From SHLQ01 sp051011575 (GTDB taxonomy: Bacteria > Actinomycetota > Acidimicrobiia > Acidimicrobiales > SHLQ01), in assembly GCA_051011575.1 (NCBI GenBank), contig JBPCTR010000131.1, positions 1 through 14,875 of the forward strand: a DNA stretch of 14,875 bases, in the 5' to 3' direction. A model generated the notes under the pieces. It was not told the DNA's origin and made no database searches. It saw only the letters and a list, made by a program, of their open reading frames with translations. Each line of letters opens with the position of its first letter. The stretch's first letter is position 1. Shown piece by piece: positions 1 to 6,892 of this stretch. Position numbers and translations under genes: made by a program.

Positions 1-297
1 GACCCGATGCACGGCAACACCTACACCGCGCCCAACGGACACAAGACGCGCCACTTCGACTCGATCGTCGACGAGATCGCCGGCTTCTTCGAGTCACATG
101 AGAAGGTGGGCACGATCGCCGGTGGAATCCACCTCGAACTCACCGGTGATGCCGTGACCGAGTGCCTTGGTGGCGGCGACAACCTCACCGACGACGAACT
201 CACCCGGGCGTACGAGACCATGTGCGACCCCCGTCTCAACGGTCGCCAGGGCCTCGACGTGGCGTTCCGCGTCGCCGAGATCCTCGCCACCCGCTAG
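1..297 (+). CDS. aroG: Class II 3-deoxy-7-phosphoheptulonate (DAHP) synthase, C-terminal part
   Basis: The frame is open from the first base (Asp-Pro-Met-His-Gly-Asn...) to a TAG at 295-297, so this is the 3' end of a gene that begins outside the window; the Met at position 7 is internal. About 98 residues are visible. The stretch GGIHLELTGDAVTECLGG followed by CDPRLNG is typical of the C-terminal end of class II (plant/mycobacterial type) DAHP synthases, which condense phosphoenolpyruvate with erythrose 4-phosphate in the first step of the shikimate pathway. The family is usually about 450-470 residues, so roughly three quarters is missing. The gene converges on the SulP gene with 25 bp between the stops. 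The symbol follows mycobacterial usage; the family call is much surer than the symbol. Confidence 0.9.
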   Translation, partial: DPMHGNTYTAPNGHKTRHFDSIVDEIAGFFESHEKVGTIAGGIHLELTGDAVTECLGGGDNLTDDELTRAYETMCDPRLNGRQGLDVAFRVAEILATR

Positions 298-329
298 ATC
301 GCAGAGCGCCGCCGACCTGCGGTCAGCGG
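291..329. terminator. Stop-codon-spanning hairpin between DAHP synthase and SulP genes
   Basis: CCGCT (291-295) pairs with AGCGG (325-329), and GATCGCAG (297-304) pairs with CTGCGGTC (317-324). Only A296 is bulged and one pair is a U-G wobble in the plus-strand RNA. The loop is 12 nt. The stem covers the end of the DAHP synthase TAG and the SulP stop on the other strand. There is no U-tract, so this is a candidate bidirectional terminator or 3' end-protecting stem rather than a classical intrinsic terminator. Confidence 0.45.
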
Positions 330-2452
330 TCGTCCCGCAGATTCGCCGACGTCTTCGCGACGCGATTGGCAAGCCGCGTCGCGAAACGTTTTTCCGTCTG
401 TAGTGCGAGCTCGAGATCGGAGGACTCGAGCGCGCCAAGAGAGTCCTCGTCGAGTTCGATCACGACGGCGTCGGTGTCGGCGATCACTTCTGCCGTTCGA
501 GCAACGCCCGTGTAATAGGCCAGTTCGCCGAGGATCGATCCGCGACCGACACGCCGTAGCCGGCGATGACCCAACCGACCACCCTGCCAGGCGGTCAGTT
601 CACCGGTCTCCACCACGTACATCGCCGTGCTCATCTCCCCTGGCTCGATCAGGGACTCGCCGGCCACGAGCTGTCGCACCACACCATGGGGGCGGATGGC
701 CTCGATCCAATCAGCGAATTCTCGATCGCCCGACCCGTCGTTCACCTCCCCAATCTCCTCGAGCAGCAGATCCTCGGCATGCTCCAAGGCATGGTCGAGG
801 TCGGACTCCTGCCAATCGACGCTGTTCGAACTGAGTCGTTCGGAGATTCGAGGCGCCATTCCGCACCATACGATCCGCACGTGCGCGTCTCGCGCTCTGC
901 GAGCGAGCGAAGCGAAACCCTCGAGAACCGACGCATCGAGTCCCTGGACGCGCGACAGGTCGATAATCAGCACCCTCACGTTGGAGTCGGCGAGGAGCAG
1001 ATCGACGGCGGCGGACACGGAGGAGAGTGACCCGAAGAACAGGTATCCGTCGAGCTCGATAACCGCGACCTCTGCGGCGTGCTCCTCGAGGTGCCGACTC
1101 GCGACGTCGGGCCGGTCGACGTTGCTCTCGATCTCGCCCAGACGACGAATCGCCACGATGGGCGAGACACGGCTGTAGGACACGACGAACACGATTGCCG
1201 CCGCGAGAACTCCAGCGGCGATTCCGGATAACACGCCCAACGCCACGATCACGACGAGGACTCCACCGCTCAGGATTGCGTCGAGCCGATTGAGGTCGGC
1301 ACGAACCTGACGAACCCAGTCGGCGAACAGGTTCAGACCGGACATGGCGAGGACACCGCCAGCGATCGCACGTGGCACCTGCCCAACCGACTCCGTCCCG
1401 ACGATCACGGCCACGAAGCACAATGCGCTGACCATAAGAGGCACCCCGCGGCCACGCGCGCCCATCTGCCGAGCGATCGTCGTATCACCGATGAGGTGGT
1501 AGCCAACGATGCCACCGCCAAAGGCGGCAGCCGCGTTCGACCATCCGGCGACCTCGAGCTCGTGGTCGAGATCGATGTCGGTATTCGTCGCCGATTCCAG
1601 GCCGGTCAAGTTGAGGAGGAGCCCGATCAGCGAGACGACGACGATCGCCGCCAAGCCGACCGACTGGGCTCCGATCGCCGACCAATCGGCCGCCCGCAGG
1701 ATGTCGGGGCCGATGGGCGCCCAACCTTCTGCGGCCGAGAACGGTCCGAGTAGCCAATTGTGGTCGTCAAGCCAGGCACCTGTGGCGAACGTCCGCGCAA
1801 GAACATGAATCGCCGTCGCCGTGCCCGCCAGAGCGATTCCCACGATCAGCGGAGGGGCGCCTCGTCGGAGCATGATCGTGAGTCCCAGGGCCAGTGCGAC
1901 CCCGGGTAGCCAGCGCTGCATCTCGCTCCAAACGAACAGATCGCGGAGATCTCCCCACTCGAGGGCGCGCCCGACCATGACTTCGAAGCCGCCTCGGACG
2001 AGCAACCAACCGGTCCCCGCCACGAACCCGCTGACGACCGTGAACGGGATGGATCGCGCCATCGCGGCCAGGCGCTGCCGCCCGACGATGAAGAAAACGA
2101 TTCCGGTGACGATCGTGACCACCGCGATAGCGGCGTAAACGGTCGGAAGTCGCTCGTCCTCGGCGGTGTCGACAGCGATCGCCCCCAAGACCGCTATTGC
2201 AACAACGACCCCTGTGTCCTGCGCTCCTCCGATGGCCACCTCGGTACGCGTCGAGACCCCAACCCATGCAACAACGATTGCGGTTCCCACAATGAAACCG
2301 GCAGCAGCCCGCGGCGTGCCGTCCGACAACGACCCGGCGAACAGGAGAGCGGCGAACGAGATCGCCATGCTTACCTGAAGGGTCGCGATCGTCAGCGCCG
2401 ACAGCACCTTTGCGAGTACTGCAGAGCCGGACACGTCTTTCATTCCGGTCAC
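323..2452 (-). CDS. SulP-family anion transporter with STAS and cyclic-nucleotide-binding domains
   Basis: This 709-residue membrane protein has three parts. Residues about 10-430 are strongly hydrophobic with SulP/SLC26-like features: repeated Gly/Ala-rich helices, NLTGLESATNTDIDLDHEL at 281-299, and GGGIVGYHLIGDTTIARQMG at 312-331. A STAS domain follows at about 460-565 with the signature DLSRVQGLDAS (498-508). Last is a cyclic-nucleotide-binding domain at about 590-680 whose phosphate-binding cassette is GELAYYTGVARTA (642-654), keeping the Gly-Glu and Arg expected for cAMP/cGMP binding. SulP proteins move sulfate, bicarbonate or other anions across the inner membrane; the substrate cannot be read here. 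The C-terminal domain suggests direct control by a cyclic nucleotide. The chosen start is GTG at 2452; ATG at 2443 is an alternative, and neither has a clear ribosome-binding site. It is divergent from a second cyclic-nucleotide-binding gene. Confidence 0.88.
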   Translation of the reverse strand: MTGMKDVSGSAVLAKVLSALTIATLQVSMAISFAALLFAGSLSDGTPRAAAGFIVGTAIVVAWVGVSTRTEVAIGGAQDTGVVVAIAVLGAIAVDTAEDERLPTVYAAIAVVTIVTGIVFFIVGRQRLAAMARSIPFTVVSGFVAGTGWLLVRGGFEVMVGRALEWGDLRDLFVWSEMQRWLPGVALALGLTIMLRRGAPPLIVGIALAGTATAIHVLARTFATGAWLDDHNWLLGPFSAAEGWAPIGPDILRAADWSAIGAQSVGLAAIVVVSLIGLLLNLTGLESATNTDIDLDHELEVAGWSNAAAAFGGGIVGYHLIGDTTIARQMGARGRGVPLMVSALCFVAVIVGTESVGQVPRAIAGGVLAMSGLNLFADWVRQVRADLNRLDAILSGGVLVVIVALGVLSGIAAGVLAAAIVFVVSYSRVSPIVAIRRLGEIESNVDRPDVASRHLEEHAAEVAVIELDGYLFFGSLSSVSAAVDLLLADSNVRVLIIDLSRVQGLDASVLEGFASLARRARDAHVRIVWCGMAPRISERLSSNSVDWQESDLDHALEHAEDLLLEEIGEVNDGSGDREFADWIEAIRPHGVVRQLVAGESLIEPGEMSTAMYVVETGELTAWQGGRLGHRRLRRVGRGSILGELAYYTGVARTAEVIADTDAVVIELDEDSLGALESSDLELALQTEKRFATRLANRVAKTSANLRDDR

Positions 2453-2481
2453 TGTGGATCATCGAGAACGCCAACGCCCTA

Positions 2482-2512
2482 TTGGCCACGATCAGACAGC
2501 AGGATGTAGCGT
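2482..2512 (+). promoter_or_regulatory. Possible promoter of the cyclic-nucleotide-binding gene
   Basis: TTGGCC (2482-2487) and TAGCGT (2507-2512) are 19 bp apart and would start transcription near 2519. Unlike most unit heads here, this gene then has a leader of about 36 nt with a Shine-Dalgarno-like GAGGA at 2544-2548, six bases before the ATG. It lies in the 102 bp divergent region shared with the SulP gene; no CRP-type TGTGA-N6-TCACA site was seen there. Confidence 0.3.
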
Positions 2513-2554
2513 GCCCCTCACACGTCGGAGAGCGACGAGAGACGAGGAACAACC

Positions 2555-2944
2555 ATGGATTCGACGGACTTTACGGCAGTCCCTCTGCTCGACGGCATGA
2601 CAACGGCCGAACTCGACGACGTGGCATCACACTTCAACGAGGTACACGTGCGCAGCGGCGACGAACTCACGCACGAGCACGAGCACGCGGCCACGTTCTT
2701 CATCGTGCTCGACGGCCAGGTGCGGGTGAAGGTGCACGAGGAAGCCGTTGCCGAACTCGGCCCCGGCGACCATTTTGGCGAGGTGGCTCTTGTCACCGGA
2801 GACCGCCGGAACGCCACCGTCAAGGCAATCGACACGTGTCGGGTGGCCAAGATGATGGCATGGGATTTCAGCGAGTTGATCCTGAAGAACCCAGCACTCG
2901 CGTCACGTATCTCCGCTGCCGCTGCGTCACGCCAGAACGACTGA
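2555..2944 (+). CDS. Single-domain cyclic-nucleotide-binding protein (CRP-like sensor domain without DNA-binding domain)
   Basis: The protein has 129 residues and is almost entirely one cyclic-nucleotide-binding domain: PLLDGMTTAEL at the N-terminus (helical lead-in), a beta-roll around 30-100, and the phosphate-binding cassette FGEVALVTGDRRNATV at 74-89, with Gly-Glu and Arg-Asn-Ala close to the CRP/PKA pattern. No helix-turn-helix follows; the sequence ends about 25 residues after the roll, so it is not a transcription factor on its own. It is probably a cytoplasmic sensor or a partner that delivers a cyclic-nucleotide signal. The ATG is supported by GAGGA six bases upstream. It is divergent from the SulP gene, which carries the same kind of domain, hinting at a shared signal; this link is inference. 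It converges on the VWA gene. Confidence 0.85.
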   Translation: MDSTDFTAVPLLDGMTTAELDDVASHFNEVHVRSGDELTHEHEHAATFFIVLDGQVRVKVHEEAVAELGPGDHFGEVALVTGDRRNATVKAIDTCRVAKMMAWDFSELILKNPALASRISAAAASRQND

Positions 2945-2957
2945 CGCCGAACGTCAG
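2941..2957. terminator. Stop-codon-spanning hairpin at convergent junction
   Basis: CTGACG (2941-2946) and CGTCAG (2952-2957) form a perfect 6-bp stem with a 5-nt loop. The left arm contains the TGA of the cyclic-nucleotide-binding gene, and the right arm contains the TGA of the VWA gene on the other strand. It is short and has no U-tract, so terminator function is only suggested. Confidence 0.35.
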
Positions 2958-4444
2958 GCGAGGTTGTCGGCGAACGATTCGAGCTGACGCAGATTGCGCA
3001 CCTCGAAGATGCCATCGCAGTACTGGCTGTACTCGCCGATGATCGAATCGCCCGTGTCCCAGTAGCTCTTCGGCTCGGGATTGAGCCAGAAAACGTTCCG
3101 GGCGCGCTCGGCGATGTCCTGGATGATCCAACTGTTCGGTGCGTGATAGTTGTTTCGTGCGTCGCCGAGGATGAGCACCGAGGTCTTTGGACCCACGTCC
3201 TTGCCGTACTGATTCCAGAACACCTCGAGGGCATGTCCGTAGTCGCTGTGGCCATCGACCCAGACCACGTCCGCCTCACTGTTCACCCGGTGAATGGCCT
3301 CCGTGATGTCCTCGGTCTGCTCGAAGAACTCGGTCACTTCGTCGAGCCCGTCGATGAAGACGAACGAACGAACCTGGGTGAACTGGTTCGACAACGCGTA
3401 CACGAGATGCAAGGTGAATCGTGCAAAGGCCGCGACCGAACCGGAGATGTCGGCAACGACCATGATCTCGGGTTTCTTTGGCCGGGGGTTCTTGAACTTG
3501 GGGTCGGCGGGAACGCCGCCGGTGCTCAGCGACGACCGGATCGTGTGCCGGAAATCGAGAGGACCCTTCCGGCCGCGGCGACGTTTCCGCGCGAGACGCA
3601 CGGCCAGCTTGCGGGTGAGGGGGTAGATCGCCTTGCGCAGGTTCGCCATCTCTTCGCGGCTGGCGTGCATGAAATCGACATCTTCGGGCAGCGGCTTTCG
3701 GAGCGTCTTGGCCATCGCCTCGACCCCCCGGTCGGCCACGAGCCTCCGGCGGATCTCGGCCTCGATCTCCTTCTTCAGCGCCTCGATGCGGTCCTTGAAC
3801 TCGTCGCGTTGGAGACGCTGTTCGAACTGGCTCATGTCTTCTGACGCGTCCTGTTCCTGTTGCATCAGCTTCTCGAGCACACCGTCGAGGTCGAGATTCC
3901 GCAGCGTGCGGTACAGGTAGTACGTGCCGCCCACCGGCCGGCCCGGTTCCATGCCGGCGTACCGACGGACGGACTCCCGGGCCATCGATCGAAGCATCGC
4001 CTGGTCGCCGCGCTGGAGCGCGTTGTAGAGCATCTCGGCGAGTTCCTCGGGTGTGAGCCCGGAGTTCGATCCGCCCGAACCCTTGCCATCGCCTTCGCCG
4101 GCGCCGCGGTTGGCGTGATCGTCCTCGTCGTCGTCGGTGAACGGGTCGTCCATCAATTCCGACTCGTCGAGGCTGTACTCGTCGCCGCGCAGCGAGAAGT
4201 ACACGTCGAACACGATCTCGAACGCCTTCCAGTGCGAATGGTTCTTGACCAGGGTCGCCGCGAGCGCGTATTTGAGCGCGGTGCGATCCTCGATCGGGAT
4301 GTGTTGGACCGCTTCCATCGCGTCGAGATTCTCGGTGAGGCTCACCGGAAGACCAGCGTTGCGGAGCTCGACGATGAACCCCGTGAGCAGATCGAGCAGC
4401 GGCGAATCGCTCGCTGCCGGCGCCGGGGTGGGGGTGGCGGTCAT
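2954..4444 (-). CDS. CoxE-like VWA domain protein, partner of MoxR ATPase
   Basis: This is a 496-residue soluble protein. Residues 15-85 are helical, followed by a very acidic linker at about 88-130 rich in Asp, Glu and Gly. A long charged helical region occupies about 130-300 and a von Willebrand A domain about 325-480. The metal-ion-dependent adhesion site is visible as DISGS (Asp332, Ser334, Ser336), with GHSDYG near 398-403 and GDARNN at 427-432 as likely further ligands. The arrangement matches CoxE-type VWA proteins that work with MoxR AAA+ ATPases in protein maturation or metal insertion. It starts 3 bp after the MoxR stop, so the two are surely co-transcribed and probably translationally coupled. 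From memory, Mycobacterium tuberculosis has a comparable order, proA then two such genes (Rv2427c-Rv2425c). The client protein is unknown; no cox or mox structural genes are in the window. Confidence 0.85.
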   Translation of the reverse strand: MTATPTPAPAASDSPLLDLLTGFIVELRNAGLPVSLTENLDAMEAVQHIPIEDRTALKYALAATLVKNHSHWKAFEIVFDVYFSLRGDEYSLDESELMDDPFTDDDEDDHANRGAGEGDGKGSGGSNSGLTPEELAEMLYNALQRGDQAMLRSMARESVRRYAGMEPGRPVGGTYYLYRTLRNLDLDGVLEKLMQQEQDASEDMSQFEQRLQRDEFKDRIEALKKEIEAEIRRRLVADRGVEAMAKTLRKPLPEDVDFMHASREEMANLRKAIYPLTRKLAVRLARKRRRGRKGPLDFRHTIRSSLSTGGVPADPKFKNPRPKKPEIMVVADISGSVAAFARFTLHLVYALSNQFTQVRSFVFIDGLDEVTEFFEQTEDITEAIHRVNSEADVVWVDGHSDYGHALEVFWNQYGKDVGPKTSVLILGDARNNYHAPNSWIIQDIAERARNVFWLNPEPKSYWDTGDSIIGEYSQYCDGIFEVRNLRQLESFADNLA

Positions 4445-4447
4445 GCC

Positions 4448-5332
4448 CTAGGCGCTGTACGTCTCGGCGTTGGAGCTCATGTCCTTCACAGCCTTCTCGA
4501 TGTCGGTGCGGTACTTGAGCAGGATGTTCACCGTGTCGGTGGCGGTCTCGGCATCGATCTGATCGATGCCCAGCAGCACCAACGTGCGGGCCCAGTCGAT
4601 CGTCTCGCTCACCGACGGGTGCTTCTTCAACTCGAGCTGGCGGATCGAGCGCACCACGCGGGCCACCTGGCTGGCGAGGTGCTCGCCGATCTCGGGCACG
4701 CGCGTGAGAACGATCTGCTTCTCGCGCTCCATGTCGGGGTAGTCGATGTGAAGGTAGAGGCAGCGGCGTTTGAGTGCCTCGGAGAGTTCACGAGTGTTGT
4801 TCGACGTGAGGAACACGAGCGGGATCTGATTGGCGGTGACCGTGCCCAGCTCGGGAATCGACACCTGATACTCCGACAGGATCTCGAGCAGAAGTGCCTC
4901 GGTTTCGATTTCGACGCGATCGACCTCGTCGATCAGTAGCACGACGGGTTCGTCGGCCCGGATCGCCTCGAGCAGTGGGCGGGTCAGCAGGAACTCATCG
5001 GAGAAGATGTCGTCCTCCAGTTCGTTCCACTCGGTGTCGTGGCCGCGGTCGGCCTGAATACGAAGGAGCTGCTTCTTGTAGTTCCATTCGTAGAGCGCCT
5101 TGGCCTCGTCGAGACCCTCGTAACACTGCAGCCGGATGAGCCGGGCGCCTGTCATCTCCGCAACCGACTTGGCCAGCTGAGTCTTGCCGGTTCCCGCCGG
5201 CCCTTCGATGAGAACAGGCTTTTCGAGACGGTCGGCGAGGTACACGGTGCCCGCGATGGCGTCGTCGGCGAGATAGTCGACCGATGCGAGCTGTTTACGT
5301 ACCTGGTCGACGTCTTCGAAGCGATGATCCAT
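4448..5332 (-). CDS. MoxR-family AAA+ ATPase
   Basis: This is a 294-residue AAA+ ATPase. Walker A is GPAGTGKT (44-51), Walker B is LLIDEVD (132-138), sensor 1 is TSNN (176-179), and the arginine region LKRRCLYL follows at 187-194. The conserved ALYEWNYKKQLLRIQ segment near 79-93 is typical of this MoxR subgroup. Such ATPases act as cytoplasmic chaperones that remodel or activate client complexes with a VWA partner, here the gene immediately downstream. The ATG at 5332 follows the proA-like stop by 9 bp, so all three genes read as one unit. The upstream sequence has only a weak ribosome-binding site, consistent with coupling to the previous gene. Confidence 0.92.
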   Translation of the reverse strand: MDHRFEDVDQVRKQLASVDYLADDAIAGTVYLADRLEKPVLIEGPAGTGKTQLAKSVAEMTGARLIRLQCYEGLDEAKALYEWNYKKQLLRIQADRGHDTEWNELEDDIFSDEFLLTRPLLEAIRADEPVVLLIDEVDRVEIETEALLLEILSEYQVSIPELGTVTANQIPLVFLTSNNTRELSEALKRRCLYLHIDYPDMEREKQIVLTRVPEIGEHLASQVARVVRSIRQLELKKHPSVSETIDWARTLVLLGIDQIDAETATDTVNILLKYRTDIEKAVKDMSSNAETYSA

Positions 5333-5341
5333 CAGCTCAAG

Positions 5342-6847
5342 TTACCGTCGTAAGTCGGGATCGCTTTGTACGGCGCGGCTACGGATCGTGAAGACGGAAT
5401 CACCCGAGAGCACTCCCCCGCGTCCGAACAAACGCCCGTTCTCCCAGTTGGAGAGGCCGAGCTCGGGTCGATCGAGGGCGTATTGACCATCGACCCAGCG
5501 GGTGAAGCCATCGCCCACGAAGGGGGCGTCGATTCGCTCGAAGAACCGGTCACGTTCGCCAGGGTCGGTCGAGACGATGCTCGCGGCGAAATGCGGCGAC
5601 AGTCGGTTGAACAGGTCGACCGCGTGTTCGACCGAATCGACGATCACGAGCGTCACCTCGGGCGAGTTCTCCCATTCCCACTCGTTGCCAATCTCATCCC
5701 AGCCGAGCGTGCTCGTTCGGGGTTCCGTGACGTCGCCCTCGGCCCGGCCTATGACCGCGTCGGCAAACCAGTCGGCCGGGACTGTGTCGCGCTGTTCCTC
5801 GATGACATGCAGTTTTGCGATGGCCCCACGGCTCTCGCCGGCCCGTTCGAGCGCGTCGAGGAACACAGGGACCAGCTCGGCGGCGCGATCTCGGACGATG
5901 CAGCACGTGTTCAACGTGTTGCAAACCTTCCGGTCGAGGCTGTTGGCCACCACCGACCCGAACCGCCCGGAGTCGGCGTGATCGGACGCGACGATCCACG
6001 CTCCGCCGGTTCCGTGCAGGCTGACCGAGGTCCCCGCCTGGCGGGCGACCGCGCCGAGCTGGGCGACGGCAGCACCGCTGCCACGCGCGACCGCGAGCGC
6101 GAGGCGATCGTCTGAGAACATCGCGTGGCCCGACCCCCGGCTGGCCGAGTCGACCAGGCTTGCTGCGCCCGGCGGCAGACCAGCTTCACGAAGGGCAGGG
6201 TCGAGCGCATGCTCGACGATCGCCCGAGCCGTTCCGAGTGCGGCGGAACCGATGCGGAACACCACCGTGTTGCCCGACCGGAGAACACCGCAGGCGTCGG
6301 CGAACACGTTGGGGCGACCCTCGAAGACGAACCCGACCACGCCCAGACCCGCACGGATCTGGTCGACGCGCCAGCCCGCGTGCTCGATCGACTCGACGAT
6401 CTCACCCCGACTCGATTCGGCTTCCGCCCAGCCCCGTAGTCCGGCCATCATGTCGGCGCGCATCCGGCCGGTGAGCTCGAGCCGGGTCGTGCTCTGGCCG
6501 CGAGCCCGGGCCGATTCGATGTCGGAGGCGTTTGCCTCAGCGATCGGACCAAAGGTGTCATCGTCGGAAAGGCGAGCCGCAAAAGCGTTGAAGAACGCCG
6601 AGATCTGCTCGTCGGAGACGGCCCCCATACGAGCGAAGGCATCCGAGGCTGCATTGACGGCGCTCGTGGCACGTTTCCAGTCGTCGGCTGTGATGTGAAT
6701 CAGATCGCCCGTCGACTGCACCACGACGAGCCGATCGCCTGAACGAAACGCGTCAGCGATATCAGCGGGCACGGTTGTCACGCGATTTCCGCCGAAAACG
6801 ATCGGCATTCCGGCAGTCAGCTCGTTGAGTTCGTGCGAGTTGGCCAT
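5342..6847 (-). CDS. proA: Gamma-glutamyl phosphate reductase-like aldehyde dehydrogenase (ProA-like, divergent)
   Basis: This is a 501-residue protein of the aldehyde dehydrogenase superfamily, ProA branch. ProA reduces glutamyl-5-phosphate to glutamate-5-semialdehyde with NADPH in proline synthesis. Visible support is LGVVGFVFEGRPNVFADAC (168-186), close to the ProA EGRPN motif, then LRSGNTVVFRIGS and KVCNTLNTCCIV with the likely catalytic Cys309. It is atypical. An extra N-terminal region of about 55-60 residues (a short beta-rich piece, VTTVPADIADAF...RLVVVQ) precedes the usual start. The family's GNCH motif is replaced by GTGGAW (279-284), the HTEAIVT motif by HFAASIVST, and the usual C-terminal GAEIGIST...ARGPMGL is not recognisable. 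Position next to MoxR/VWA supports orthology with actinobacterial proA. The ATG at 6847 was preferred because the frame further upstream only mirrors murJ. The protein could have another aldehyde substrate. Confidence 0.68.
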   Translation of the reverse strand: MANSHELNELTAGMPIVFGGNRVTTVPADIADAFRSGDRLVVVQSTGDLIHITADDWKRATSAVNAASDAFARMGAVSDEQISAFFNAFAARLSDDDTFGPIAEANASDIESARARGQSTTRLELTGRMRADMMAGLRGWAEAESSRGEIVESIEHAGWRVDQIRAGLGVVGFVFEGRPNVFADACGVLRSGNTVVFRIGSAALGTARAIVEHALDPALREAGLPPGAASLVDSASRGSGHAMFSDDRLALAVARGSGAAVAQLGAVARQAGTSVSLHGTGGAWIVASDHADSGRFGSVVANSLDRKVCNTLNTCCIVRDRAAELVPVFLDALERAGESRGAIAKLHVIEEQRDTVPADWFADAVIGRAEGDVTEPRTSTLGWDEIGNEWEWENSPEVTLVIVDSVEHAVDLFNRLSPHFAASIVSTDPGERDRFFERIDAPFVGDGFTRWVDGQYALDRPELGLSNWENGRLFGRGGVLSGDSVFTIRSRAVQSDPDLRR

Positions 6848-6855
6848 AGCAAAGA

Positions 6856-6861
6856 ACCGTA
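6856..6861 (-). promoter_or_regulatory. Leaderless -10 element of the proA-moxR-vwa unit
   Basis: On the minus strand TACGGT ends 8 nt before the proA ATG, and no Shine-Dalgarno sequence is present in the gap. This fits an actinobacterial TAnnnT -10 box with transcription starting at the A of the ATG. No consensus -35 is visible; its expected place overlaps the murJ -10. Confidence 0.5.
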
Positions 6862-6879
6862 CCGGCTGAGGCGCGCCAC

Positions 6880-6885
6880 TAGCGT
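6880..6885 (+). promoter_or_regulatory. Leaderless -10 element of murJ
   Basis: TAGCGT ends 7 nt before the murJ ATG at 6893, with no ribosome-binding site between. It decides the start: the further upstream ATG at 6833 would lie before this box and inside the divergent proA coding sequence. Confidence 0.5.
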
Positions 6886-6892
6886 TGCTCAG

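Noticed and set aside
2453..2554. CRP-type operator (TGTGA-N6-TCACA) between the two cyclic-nucleotide-binding genes
   Set aside because: The region was read on both strands and no such palindrome is present.
3860..4939. Rightward 359-codon open frame opposite the MoxR and VWA genes
   Set aside because: It spans the junction of two well-supported leftward genes, shows no recognisable domain, and mirrors their codon pattern.
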